Below the pieces are notes generated by a model, which had not been told where the DNA came from, ran no database searches, and saw nothing but the letters and a program-made list of their open reading frames with translations. The position numbers and the translations under genes are program-made. Positions 54,131 to 64,000 of a DNA stretch of 64,000 bases are shown in pieces (the first letter of the stretch is position 1; every line of letters starts with the position of its first letter). Source of the stretch: Eutreptiella sp. 'Long Island Sound 2002' (lineage: Eukaryota > Euglenozoa > Euglenophyceae > Eutreptiales > Eutreptiaceae); contig OZ038384.1 in the NCBI GenBank assembly GCA_964036045.1, forward strand, positions 33,089,771-33,153,770, written 5' to 3'.

Positions 54131-54920
54131 GTTCTTCAGTGGCTGGCCAAGGCAGTCGCGTAGTCTGCACACATTCAAATTCGTCGGGGGGAGACGCGTA
54201 CAGGTGAGCAATTTTGATGCTGTGCCATCTACCCCACCACAGGAGGTGCCTTCACGGAAGTCCCAACCACCGGAGGTAGGTTGCGTCCGCTCGTCTCCAG
54301 GCATGCCACCTGGCCTCTCCTCTGTCGGTCCCCTGCAAGAGCTTGGCCATACCCATTTCGAGATCCGCTGCTCGTCCCCATGTTGGCGCCTCATCAGGTG
54401 CGATCCTGCGGAGCCACGTAGCCCATGCCTGCGCGTATGGCCCCAGTCGTCTCGTGATCTGGCGATGGTCTCGTTTGATCCCCTGGTACATGATTCCCAC
54501 CTTGGAGATGTTCGATCGGCGAAGCGATGATATTTCTCCCACTTTGCAGAGCGTGGCGAAGGATAGGACCGCTGCGGCATAGATTTTCCACTCCCCCACC
54601 CTGGAGCATGACTCAGCCATGAGCTGGAGTAGGTCGGGCCCTCCGAACTGTCGCTGTCCCGGGGAATCCACTGCCGCCTTGGAAATTCTCCACAGCCTGT
54701 CCCACTGCAGGGGGGGGGTCCACCCCAAGGTAGCCACTGCCTTGAGGGCGGATATGCATCCTCTGGCCGCCGCCGCCTTCTGGCCATGGGCAAACATGGA
54801 GAGCAGGACCTTTTCCGCCAACGTCTGCATGTCCCCCGGCTGGACAGCGCCCCCGAACTGGGCAAATCGTCTAAGGTGGCTCGCGTAGGTTCTTCGCGTC
54901 GATGGCCGCCACGTTTAAAC
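54130..54920 (-). pseudogene. YR2 tyrosine recombinase
   Basis: The core-binding part begins RRTYASHLRRFAQFGG and ISALKAVATLGW. The catalytic part has SFATLCKVGEISSLRRSN, where the family Arg is Lys (L-C-K-V-G-E), RWHAWRRADATYLRWLGLP with His-x-x-Arg, an in-frame TGA (54252-54254), then RHLLWWGRWHSIKIAHLYAS with the Trp and the nucleophilic Tyr. Alignment with YR1 (SRVSE, HSLRR, AGGWKS, NYATP) fixes the roles. Arg to Lys plus the stop should abolish activity. Confidence 0.8.
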
Positions 54921-55108
54921 CAGACAGGCCGCTGGGCACTCCGTGGGGTCGGTCTCTCCCAAGATTTGCCATGCATCCACCACCGCCGGCCAGTCGATGA
55001 CGTCCTGGGAAGCCACAGGGGTGGGTGCCAGCACAGGCACCCCCTTTCGGAAGCGGTCAGCCGTTGTAGCATTGATGTCGCGTCCACCGGCTGGGCCGCC
55101 AAATCCCG

Positions 55109-55460
55109 TCACTCCAGTCTGGGGCAGTTCCATACCCAGTGCCTCTCGATGAGCCCGTGACCTTTGCACGTTTTACAGGGCCCCACTAGGGCGGAGTCCG
55201 ATCGCACCCACTCTCCTTTATGGACCTCGAAATACTCAACCCCATCGACCATTTTGAAACGACGTCGCATGACCTTTTTGAGGCGTGCCCCCGCTGTACT
55301 CAGGCCCGAGGTGAAGTCAGGGTCCGCTGACGCTTGTTTAGAGGAAGTGGAGTCTGCCTCGTAGCGCTCCTTGCAACAGTGGACGGAGGACCACACCAGC
55401 AGCCACAAAGACTTCACCATGAGCACCGCAGAGCTGTTCAAGGACAACACCGGGGGGGGT
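55109..55460 (-). pseudogene. YR2 Gag C-terminal zinc knuckle
   Basis: After a frame change from the main Gag frame: VHCCKERYEADSTSSKQASA, KKVMRRRFKMVDGVEYFEVH, then C-K-T-C-x8-H-x4-C (PCKTCKGHGLIERHWVWNC). The spacing is longer than a retroviral CCHC knuckle but similar in kind to that of YR1. Confidence 0.65.
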
Positions 55461-56150
55461 GGTGCCTGAGCTGTCATCCATGGGGGCGTCCCCTGCCGAA
55501 TCTGCAGTCCCCACCACCTCAGTCCATACCGTGGTGTCTTTCTTCTGGTCGTCCGAGAGGTTGAAGAGGAGGGGCTTCTGCGCCTCGTCATCCCACTTGG
55601 GGGTCATTCTCATGGCATCCAGCGGCAGGGCTTCCTTGAGGATCGCGCATTTGAGGTAGTACAGGACCCTGGTGACCCATTGAGGGTGGTTCCATACCAA
55701 GGCCAGCTCATGTAACTCCTTGAGGCACAGGGGTGGCACAAACTTTTCCGACCGCGTGGGGGCTTCCGATAGACTGTTGACCTTCTCCGTGAGCGACTTG
55801 ATCAGGGCAGCCTGTCCCTCTAACAAGCTCAGCAAGGCAGGGTCCGAAGCCTTGTTGACAGTGTCCTGCTGTACCCTGATTTTCTCAAAGGCCCCTATGG
55901 TCATATTTATTTGGACCTGCTCTGTCAACGTGTAGCCAATCAGATCCTCAATGAGCGCTTCCTCTGTCCCTCCAAATCCTGGGGCACTGGCAAATGTCTG
56001 GAGCCATTGCGAACGCGAATCCCCCAGATGGCGAAGGGACTTGGTTAACCTCATTTTTGCCTTGGCCCAGGACGCTGCTGGGGTTCCCTCTCGCACCGAG
56101 TCGTGCACTCCGGCCTGGAGGTAATCGTGAAATTCCATGCATTCCGCCAT
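55338..56150 (-). CDS. YR2 Gag-like protein, main frame
   Basis: The ATG at 56150 directly follows repeat A1, which decides the start. The frame reads MAECMEFHDYLQAGVHDSVR, RLTKSLRHLGDSRSQWLQTF, IEDLIGYTLTEQVQINMTIG, LSLLEGQAALIKSLTEKVNS (coiled coil), LCLKELHELALVWNHPQWVT, LFNLSDDQKKDTTVWTEVVG. Position, coiled coil and downstream zinc knuckle support Gag. About 270 residues without a stop. Confidence 0.65.
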   Translation of the reverse strand: MAECMEFHDYLQAGVHDSVREGTPAASWAKAKMRLTKSLRHLGDSRSQWLQTFASAPGFGGTEEALIEDLIGYTLTEQVQINMTIGAFEKIRVQQDTVNKASDPALLSLLEGQAALIKSLTEKVNSLSEAPTRSEKFVPPLCLKELHELALVWNHPQWVTRVLYYLKCAILKEALPLDAMRMTPKWDDEAQKPLLFNLSDDQKKDTTVWTEVVGTADSAGDAPMDDSSGTTPPGVVLEQLCGAHGEVFVAAGVVLRPLLQGALRGRLHFL

Positions 56151-56232
56151 CTTCCCCACGCAAAATTTCAAAAACAATCTGGAACAAATAAGACACACAT
56201 ATAAAATCCCTGTTAGCAAAGCTAACAGTCGT
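56151..56232 (-). repeat. YR2 split direct repeat A1
   Basis: CTTCCCCACGCAAAATTTCA through GTTAGCAAAGCTAAC and AGTCGT, matching A2 with about five substitutions. It marks the 5' end of YR2. Five substitutions in 82 bp suggest an old insertion if the repeats were identical at birth. Confidence 0.85.
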
Positions 56233-56299
56233 CACGCAACCTAATGAGGTGAATGGACTGGAGGACACGCCTAGGTAGGGTGCCCGGTGCCAAACGCCT

Positions 56300-59200
56300 T
56301 AGAGCTCCACCGACGGAACCAGGGTGAAGAACAGAAATCAAAACCGCAAAGGAATGTCTGGTACTTATCTGAAAGGTGAGGGATGCTTGGGTGAATAGAG
56401 CTTGCGGAATCTCCGTGCTATCACCATCTGTGGAAGCTAGGTAGCACGTCCAGAGCCCGCAAGGCAACAAGCTGGTGTGACCCACGCAACTGTATGAAGA
56501 CCTTGTGTGTAGCCATGTCCATTAAGTGTTTAAGAGGGGTGTACGCGCCCCAAAAAGCCACCACATGAACAATTCCTGGCGGAAGATAGGGCAGGGATGC
56601 AACGGGGGCTGGTATATCATCGAAACCCGAGGGCTGCCCCTTGGGATCAATAATCGGTCCCCATGGCCTGGCACCCATTTGCGGATCGACCGCCGCAACG
56701 AGAGATTCGCTAATGGAGCGTAGCAGGCATGCCGACTGACCAGTGGGTTTGTCATCGGCGCTTAAAAGATGGGGGGATGGGAGGGGAGGGGGTTTCACGT
56801 CCCGTTTCCAGAGTTCGTCAGGGAGGGCCGATAGGGGGAGGGGGGTAAGTACTACTGGGAGAGGAGGCTAGACGGGAGGGCAGTGGCATCGGATAGGCGG
56901 CATTCGCCGGCTGGTAGGAAGCGTAGTACTAAGGGTACGCCGCCGGGGCTCCAGCAAAGGTATACGCAAGATGGGGGTACAAGGGCCCAGGGGTTGAGGG
57001 GGTTGTGGGGGAGGGGGAAACCTGGGTCCGTTGCCTTTTGGCTGCCGGTTCCGAACCTTTCGTCCAAGGCCTCCACGGTTGCCTGTCCACTTTTTGGATG
57101 GTGAGGAGGAAGGCACTGTCATCCACAGTGCAGGGCTCCGCTACGTGCCGCTCTGCTGTGGGTTTGGCACCAATGACCGTGTAGCCCGATTTCAGGCCGT
57201 TTTCCTGACCTCTCAGGAGGTCATCAGTGATAAAACACACCTCATTTTGCCCGAAGACATGAGCAAGGCCGCCAATTTGGCGGGGCTCATGGGGTAGGCT
57301 GTCCACGCTTTGGCTGACCACCGCACGTAGAGTGCAAACGAATAAATGGTGGGATCCGGGCCGCCGCCAGAACTTCCGGTAGATTTGGCAGACCCGGCGC
57401 TGCCTTTTTGGTTGTTCTGTTGCAAGGCTTCACCGACCTTCTCAGAAGTTACCGCATGCTGGGTGGGGGGTTGCATTTCCTTACTGGCAAGGAAGCTCAA
57501 AACCATTTGAGACCAAATTTCATGAGCGTCGACGTGATTGGAAAGGAACTCCCATTGTGCGTATAAGGAATCGCGGGGGAAGTCCGGGGGTGGGGTGTCC
57601 TGCGGCAGGACAAATTGAGGAACAGATGAAATCGGCGGGCCTCTTCGTTTTCTTGCGTTGGCGAGACTCCGTTAAGCCATTGACGGAAACGCGCAAGGGA
57701 TGTGTCCTTGGTAGGGGAGTTGGGGGATGGAGCGGGGACACAGAGGAGAGTGGAGGGCGTACAAGTAGCCAGGGTCACCGGACTGGCATCCTGAAGGGGG
57801 GTGGAGGGGGTAGGGGTTGCATTGACAGAGGGTTTCTGGGGTGGGGCGGGCGTGACCTCAAGAAGCTCGAAACGGACTGTTTTTGCTGGACGGGTTTCCA
57901 GTCGATGTCCCTAGGCTCCGACATGGAAACAATAGCCACAATAAGGGGGATGGACCATAAGAAAAGTGGGGAGGAAGCTGAGGGCAGCTCATATTTACCT
58001 TGAGGAGGGGCGCTGGTGAGTGCACGCAGAATGGGTTCGCGCGGTAGCTCCGGATGGGCGTGGACAGCCCTCAAAATACCCATTAGAAGAGGGACGTCTA
58101 AGGGGGCTCGTTGGACGGATTGGAGTCTTTGAACCTTCGCTTGAGCCACATGGAGATCCAATGCTAGGGCACCGATGCGTTTGTGTAGAGCGCGCACCTC
58201 GTTCGTGGGATTCCTTGGTGGAGGCCATAGCTTCTAGCCACTTGGTTTGTCCTAATGTCAAACGGTCTTCTTGTTGCGATGAGTGCGCGCCAAGATGGTC
58301 TAACGAAGATTGGACGTTCTGCAGTTCCGCCTAGAGTCGACAACACTCCTCATCGGAGTTGCTAGAGACGGCGTGCAACTTAGGAAGGAGGGAAACAAAA
58401 AAGTCAAAGGTGGTTTGGACCATAGAAGGCTCGGATTGATGTTCATGGGAATCGGGCGTGGCCAACGATGGGACGGTAGACTCATTGGGTGATTGTGTAG
58501 ACATGATTTCCGCTGGTTCAACATCAAAAATCATGGGAGCCGAAAAGGCTACATTGTGTCCCGGATACTCGACGTGAGGGTGGAAGGGTCATTGATATCC
58601 ATTACCACGGGTTGATGGGGAACCCCGCAGACGATACCAATGCGGATGGAAGAGCATGACCAAGAAGGTAAATCATAACAGAGATCCACCAAAGGGCCGT
58701 GATAGGATGCGGGCACTGTAACGGAAACTTCTTGCGGTAGATGCCAGAGCATTTGAAGTGCATCAGGAGGTTGGAGGGAATCCCATTGGCGTCGGACAGA
58801 TGCTTGCATGATGAAGTTGCTGATGGGTTTCATAAGTTGCTTCTGAATACTTTTGTTGTCGCAAGTTAACGCGGAAGCATCATCACACTGCAGTATGCGT
58901 GCGCTACATAGGGTGAAGGTGTCCATGGCTTTATGCGCGAGCAACCAAGCAGAGATATGGGACGTCACCAAGGGGTTGTCGTGGTTGTGGAGATATTGGA
59001 AGAGCCTAGGGCCCGCTGCCATGGCCAGAGGAAGAAAGTGTGAGTTGAGTAGGGCGCCGTCAAAATCGCAGTAGGTCGCCGTGCAATGGAGGACGATACC
59101 TCAGAGGATTAGAACCGCGCCCACAGATGAAATAGACTGCAAGTGGCCCCGTAAGAGACCCCAGCGAAGAGCATCACAGATTCCCGCAGCTTCATTGCTC

Positions 59201-60571
59201 CATAACTCACCCAAGGCTGTTGTGGCTTGTGCAAGGATATCGGGATTAATTGGTCATCCCACCGTTTGAGGAGTGTAACTGCGAGGGCACCAGACACCAG
59301 AGCAGCCTGTCTCATGCTTCGCAATAAGGAAGTGTCGTAGGCTTCCATGGTGAAAAGAAACGGCGAGGGGTAACGAAAATGGGCTGTGTCGATGAGTAGC
59401 GGTAATGGTTCAAATGGCGTGAGAGTGTGTTCGACGGGATCTGAGAGTGACAAATTTAATGAACATGTCGGCGCGCACGACGGGCGGATCGGCACGGAGG
59501 TTCACAGACAGCGAACATGGGGGTGGGTAATATACATTGCTTCGAAAGAAGGGACAAGCAATCTATTAGAGGAATTGGTCCGACCAAAGTACAGATGGGG
59601 GGTATGCTTGTGCTTATTGCTTGGCCTGGACATGAGGTGACTATCAACGAGGTCACAGTGTGTGTGAGGAGCGATGTAGGAGGAGTGTCAGGAGGTTAAG
59701 TTGTGGGGACAGCTTGTTCCGAAGGGTACCGGCCTCCGCCCCGTTGGGTACACATCGCGCGTGGCGAGTGAGAGTTTCGGTTAACTTCGGGTAAGTGGGC
59801 ACAAATGCACCGTGTATACAAGGAGTAGTGTGGAAGCGGTTGGATATGTGGAGGTACAGAGCGCATGTGTGCACGGGCATAATCTTCCGGAGCGGGCAGC
59901 CGTCTATGGAGGTAGGGGGCTGGCACGAGTGCACAAGAGGGTTGAGTTTCCCGGGGGAGGTGCAGTGCAGGAGATAGAGTGGTACAAAGCACAGCTCACG
60001 GTGGTATGAAGCGCGTAAGCAAGATCCGAAGGTTCTGACGACGGGTCAAAGCAAACGGTTTGGTGGGGTTCGCAGCGGGTTGCATTGACAGGCACCATTG
60101 ATGATCACCAGGTTGTGCTTCCACCCGAAAGCACAGAGAGAGTTCATGCCAAACCCCAGTTCAGGAACATTTCACATAAGGCAGCATCGGCGGGTCATTA
60201 TCAGGAGGATCCTCCTTATGATGCGATGTCCACTGAGGGGCGGCAACAAGATTGCTGTAGTCGGGGACTAGGAACAGCACGTCTCTCAGCTGCCTCAAAA
60301 GATGCGATGGCCCTTGGAAACGGAATCGTTGGCCCCCTTGATGAGATGTGAATCCAAACACAAGTCCCCGGTAGTTGGATTGATCAAACCACAATCTCCA
60401 TCGCTGATCATGCAGATGAGTGCCGACCGCTTTGGTAGACTGCAATTCAAGGCGCAGGTTCGGCCACGTCGGACATGCAGTGTGGACAAGCCCGCCTCTA
60501 AAATGCTCAAATGCAGCAGGAGCATCACTGATCGGCACAGGGGGGCTAAGTTCTATTTCGAGGACACACAC
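56300..60571 (-). CDS. Unrecognised minus-strand coding pieces, broken
   Basis: At least seven minus-strand stretches read like protein in succession: 60571-60161 (RWRLWFDQSNYRGLVFGF, GPSHLLRQLRDVLFLV), 59495-59109 (MEAYDTSLLRSMRQAALVSG, GAMKLRESVMLFAGVSYG), 59022-58549 (FQYLHNHDNPLVTSHISAWL, MLWHLPQEVSVTVPASYHGP), 58197-57960 (IGALALDLHVAQAKVQRLQS, a coiled coil), 57506-56929 (IYSFALYVRWSAKAW, FITDDLLRGQENGLKSGYTV) and 56798-56421 (GIVHVVAFWGAYTPLKHL). Frames change between them and no introns are evident. It may be one decayed large gene, possibly of a mobile element, just upstream of YR2. I recognise nothing. Confidence 0.3.
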
Positions 60572-60599
60572 ATCTAGTCGTAGATGTACATAGCGCGGG

Positions 60600-61830
60600 T
60601 GTTGCAGCTTCCAGGCGCAGGATTACTTACACTTGGATCGCCTCCAGCTACGGCGGATTTGATTGTAGTGCCCAGCGCCACTGCGCTTCCCCATGGTGCA
60701 GATCTATGGGCGTCGGAGGGAAGGAAAGTAACGAAAGGGACACAGGGTGGAAGAAGAGGGACGAGGATCACAAATACCACAGGGTGCTCCGCGCGGAAAC
60801 ATTGGAAGGATTGTGTCCTCCGGGTTGCTGGACGCCTAGGCTTAGAATTGATGATTGTGATTCGAGCATGGAAGACTGTGGGATGCATTGGTCAGAATGG
60901 TGTAATTAGCTACAGGGGATCGTTTATGTTCAACTAGCTGTGTGGTCTGGAGTTTGGCACGTGCCGGGGCCAGCACCCCATGAGAAAAGGCATGGGCGGA
61001 GGATGATTCTGATGGGGACATATGGGTTTGACAAGGAACGCGCAGAAGTAACGATGACAGCGAGACACAAATGAGTGAGGATGCTCCGAAGGCAGGAGAG
61101 AAGTCATTGACTCGAAACGGAAAATTCCAAAAAGTTAAATTGAATAGTTCATGAGATGGATGGGGGATTATTGGGGTAACGGGTGACAATATATCGTTGA
61201 GTTGTGCTCGTCATAATCGGTTGAAACTTACCATGATTGGTAATTCCACGCATATTTATCCAATAAGATTGAACGAGGCGTGCAAGCAAGCGACTGGAAG
61301 AAATGAATGATTGTAGTTCAGCAAATGAGAATCAAAAGTGTGCTTGTAGCATTGTTCGTGTTTGACATAGTGGGTCAACTGGTAGAAGGTACCAATGAGA
61401 ATGTCTCCATCTTGCAGGATACACATCGTCAGATGACAAGTAGGAGGTTGAAAATGGATTGCTTACTAGCCAACGCGGGAGAAATGGCAGACAGAAACCA
61501 GCCAGGCGAGACACCCACCCGCTCCCCCGTTGCTCCCCACTCTAAGACCCAGTGTGGACACAAGGGGGTGGGGGAACTGGTAATGTCTCATTATGCTGCG
61601 AGGTCAATGGGGGGTGAGTCGCCATGGAACGTCTCGGTCCTCTCCAAGACCCCCCTTTTCCAGTCCGTTCACGGTGTCCCGTTGCCCACCGGGCCCCCAC
61701 ACCACGACAAGGTCACCGGCCCCAGGGTTTGAGAGGGCGTGGAGGGGGGGGGGGGGGGTGCCAGGGGACAAGTTCGACGGGGATAAATTTGCTCGGGGGA
61801 AATTTCGCCACCTCTAGTAATTGTGAAGCT
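60600..61830. other. No recognised gene
   Basis: Short frames only. Moderate GC, few repeats. A plus frame at 61307-61450 (IVVQQMRIKSVLVALFVFDI) has a hydrophobic stretch but no support. Confidence 0.4.
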
Positions 61831-61839
61831 TCAAACACA

Positions 61840-61935
61840 CTGTTACTTCTCAACAGGCTTCCGATGATCCCTAGTATTTCCTAGTGGGCTCTGCATGGCT
61901 CCTACTATTTCTTGGTGGGCTCTGAATGCTCGCAC
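61840..61935 (+). repeat. TGGTGGGCTCTG minisatellite, short block
   Basis: CTAGTGGGCTCTGCATGGCT and TGGTGGGCTCTGAATGCT units of about 35 bp. The long block is at 63030-63160. Confidence 0.7.
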
Positions 61936-62179
61936 CCGGGGGGGTCGGGACAAGGGGCCATACGCCGACTCCTTCCCGCTTCGGTGCCACTTTCACGGCG
62001 GGGGGGGGCTTGGTTGGGGGGGGGGGTAGGGGGCCAGCTAGAGGGGCCGATGGGGCTCCAGACCAGAAATGGCCGCCTCATCACACTGATCACTTTGAGG
62101 TACAGATGTAGGAGCAAAAAAAAATTGCAATAGGAGGGGGGGGGGGGGATGGTAGGTGGTATTTTTACTTAAGGGCATC

Positions 62180-62225
62180 GCACCCCCGATTCAATTCCCG
62201 GCCACCATTGCCAGTGGGACAAAAT
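62180..62225 (+). tRNA. tRNA 3'-end-like sequence
   Basis: CGATTCAATTCCCGGCCACC followed by A gives a B-box-like T arm and a CCA-like end, but no tRNA 5' half precedes it. A GGGCCC/GGGCGGAAATG unit follows directly at 62250-62330. Likely part of a SINE-like repeat. Confidence 0.3.
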
Positions 62226-62404
62226 CAGAATTGGTTGCCTAAGCCCTGCCCTTTGGGGGGCCCACAAATGGGCGGAAATGCCACATAACCCTGGCATTCT
62301 CGGGTATCTCCAACAAAGGAGACAACATCAAAGCACAAGGAAGGACAAAAAAAACAAAGAAAAAGTTTTCCATCCTGTCCCTAACCCTGTTTGACGTCTT
62401 GCAT

Positions 62405-62490
62405 ATTGCCCCCAGTGGGGATTGAACCCATGACCTTAAAGATGCACAGGTACTGCTTTACCCACTGAGGTATGGGCCATGTCTGACATA
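62405..62490 (-). tRNA. tRNA-like sequence with A and B boxes
   Basis: The minus strand reads TACCTCAGTGGGTAAAGCAG (A-box-like), then TGGGTTCAATCCCCA (T arm with TGGG/CCCA pairing) and GGGGGCA. Six of seven acceptor pairs can form with GCCCATA. The anticodon arm (ACCTGTGCATCTTTAAGGT) pairs only with an 11-base loop, so I rate it a tRNA pseudogene or SINE head. Confidence 0.45.
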
Positions 62491-63029
62491 CCTCTGCACA
62501 GGGGTGGTATTGATAATTGGTCCAAATTGGTTTTCATCCATAGTTGGGTTCTGCTGAAAAAACTGAGTATTTTGAGTATAGACACATGGGGTGAAAACCC
62601 ATTTTTTGACCATCTAGTGGTTCAAGCAAATTTGCCTTAGGGCGCCTTTGGCGCTAATGGTCCGGCACTTCGGTCCCAATTTCCAGGGTGGGCCATGAGG
62701 CAACGGATACTGGGCTCGCATACGCCCCCGTGTCACAGGCGCATGGTCATCACCACATAGTTCAGTGTTTTTCCTTGCTGCACTGCGGCGCAGACCAGTT
62801 CTGAACCACTCCAGGTGGCTGCTGACTTTGCTTTGGCCTTGGCCATCTGTACATTGAGGTCAGCTCGCACCCACCACCCTCCCACGGTGCCGGTTAGTCT
62901 CTAACCCTTGCTCTGCGGGTCTTGCTCTTGCTGCCCCTGTCTTGCTCTTGCTCTCTGTTTTCCAGGGTGGGGGGTGGGGGGGGGGGGGTCGGCGTAAAGG
63001 ACCCGGGCCCGGCGACCCCCCCGGGTGCT

Positions 63030-63160
63030 CGCTGTTACTTGCTGGTGGGCTCTGGATGCTTGCTGTTACTTGCTGGTGGGCTCTGGAATGGTTGCTGTTG
63101 TTTTTTGGTGGGCTCTGCATGGTTCCTGATATTTCCTGATGGGCTCTGGATGCTTGCACT
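63030..63160 (+). repeat. TGGTGGGCTCTGGATGCTTG minisatellite
   Basis: Four units of 30-35 bp with TTGCTGTTACTTGCTGGTGG and GGGCTCTGGATGCTTGC. Region 63310-63420 beside it has GGGGAAAATTTCGCC facing its complement. Confidence 0.8.
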
Positions 63161-63699
63161 TGTTTCATCGTGGGTTGTGGAAGGTTGCCGTCATTTCATG
63201 GGTCATGGCACAACCATACTGGGCCTGTTCCGGACGTTGCTGATTACAACGTTCTGCTTGGTACACCACACAACATGTCTCAGGGGACGGTATTCACCCG
63301 CGGCGCGCACTAGGAAGAATCGTGGATCCCGCACCGCGAAAATTTCGCCTAGGGGAAAATTTCGCCATTTTTCTTAACGGCAAAATTTTCCCCACGAAAT
63401 TCTGCCCTCCCGAGCCCCCCCCCCCCCCCCTTGTATAGGAAATTAGTTAAAACATACAGGACGATACTATCAAGTGACTTTGACTGTGACTTTGTATACA
63501 CAACTCGCATACTTCAGATGGAAGAGGGCATCACACAGCGCCCTGGGCTTGAGAGGGACACCTTTCACGGCTTTTGCACAGGCCGTGTCCAATGCACAGG
63601 ACCAAGACGAGTATTGGCTAGCCCGTTTGCTAGTAGGGACTGTTAAGGGAGGGACCAGTGTGGACCTCTCCATGTCCGGCGAAAAATGTGCGAAAAGGG

Positions 63700-63890
63700 G
63701 TGGAAATAGGTGAAAATGGGTGAAATTGGGTGCACTTCCAAATATGCCATACCCTGAACACGGAGAAACAACAAAATACCTGTTATCAAACAATAAATAT
63801 GCCCCTAGTATTACAAAGTGTGGGCTTCTCGTACGACCAAACCGCCCAAATAGGTGCATTGCGCGGGCATTGCGTGAAGGGTGCCCCCAT
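63700..63890 (+). repeat. E-type right end, third copy
   Basis: Matches 40865-41060 (AATGGGTGAAATTGGGTG, TATGCC, ATGCCCCTAGTATTACAAAG, GCCCAAATAG, GCATTGCGCGGGCATTGCG). No left end within the window. Confidence 0.65.
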
Positions 63891-64000
63891 CAATTTCTAG
63901 CGTGGCATTCTTTGACCGGTGCATGTATGATGTGCCCTTTGTGCATTGCACCAACCAATAATGTGGCCCTACAACCCTCCATCTTGTAATTCAGCAGGAT

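Larger units (their letters stand above)
51641..56232 (-). mobile_element. YR2: tyrosine-recombinase retrotransposon, full structure
   Basis: The element runs on the minus strand from A1 (56232) to B2 (51641), about 4.6 kb, as A1, gag, YR, linker, RT, RNase H, B1, A2, B2. Split direct repeats of this kind are a hallmark of the PAT, Ngaro and VIPER groups of DIRS-like retrotransposons, whose circular intermediate is inserted by the recombinase. The gag-YR-RT order matches what is described for VIPER. Stops, two C-tract frame shifts and one active-site change show that this copy is not autonomous now. YR1 at 6.5-10.3 kb is a distant relative of the same order. Confidence 0.85.

Noticed and set aside
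53384-55102. 572-residue minus frame as a single protein
   Set aside because: Only its last 250 residues read as the YR2 linker; the first part overlaps the true recombinase frame and is its shadow.
62405-62490. Functional tRNA gene
   Set aside because: The anticodon arm cannot form a 7-base loop with a 5-bp stem.

Overview
The window looks like nuclear DNA of a repeat-rich eukaryotic microbe, most likely an alga or other protist. The reasons are a split gene with GT-AG introns (mRNA guanylyltransferase), several transposon superfamilies, tRNA-derived repeat sequences, interstitial TTAGGG-type tracts, and low coding density. I cannot name the species. Runs of 8 to 25 G or C are very common, and several reading-frame breaks fall on them.

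Layout. 0.5-4.3 kb: a BED-finger transposase relic and a GGGCCCC-type minisatellite. 4.3-6.4 kb: copy T1 of an unnamed transposase-like gene family (T), with a terminal-inverted-repeat (TIR) element nested in its intron. 6.5-10.3 kb (minus): decayed tyrosine-recombinase retrotransposon YR1. 10.5-10.9 kb: a 444-bp TIR element. 12.3-17 kb: T2, broken by a foldback of CCACA minisatellite. 17-19.5 kb: an inverted relic matching 0.5-1.7 kb, one unknown exon and a TIR element. 19.5-21.5 kb: a GC-rich island. 21.8-25.5 kb: T3, the best-preserved T copy, flanked by direct satellite copies. 25.6-31.2 kb: a 2OG-oxygenase-like exon with a Cys/His cluster, a second transposase-like gene and an unknown minus-strand gene. 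31.4-34.1 kb: T4 with microsatellites. 36-37.4 kb: a hAT C-terminal relic and another TIR element. 37.8-46.8 kb (minus): four exons of a host mRNA capping enzyme (guanylyltransferase motifs I, III, IIIa, IV, V), with introns full of tandem arrays and foldbacks. 47-51.6 kb: repeats, telomere-like tracts and tRNA-like sequences. 51.6-56.2 kb (minus): YR2, a structurally complete tyrosine-recombinase retrotransposon in the order gag, YR, RT, RNase H, with split direct repeats A1...B1-A2-B2. 56.3-60.6 kb (minus): coherent but broken unknown coding pieces. 61-64 kb: minisatellites and tRNA-like repeats.

Two observations stand out. First, the four T copies have introns built from short self-complementary words, and the word is shared among introns of one copy but differs between copies: GTTAAT in T1 and T2, GTTCATAA in T3, TTTAAA in T4. 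Homologous introns have therefore exchanged words in concert. Second, YR2 combines the gag-YR-RT-RH order, known to me from the kinetoplastid VIPER group, with intact split direct repeats; YR1 has the same order. The T family itself reads as an undescribed D-D-E transposase with one shared intron position.
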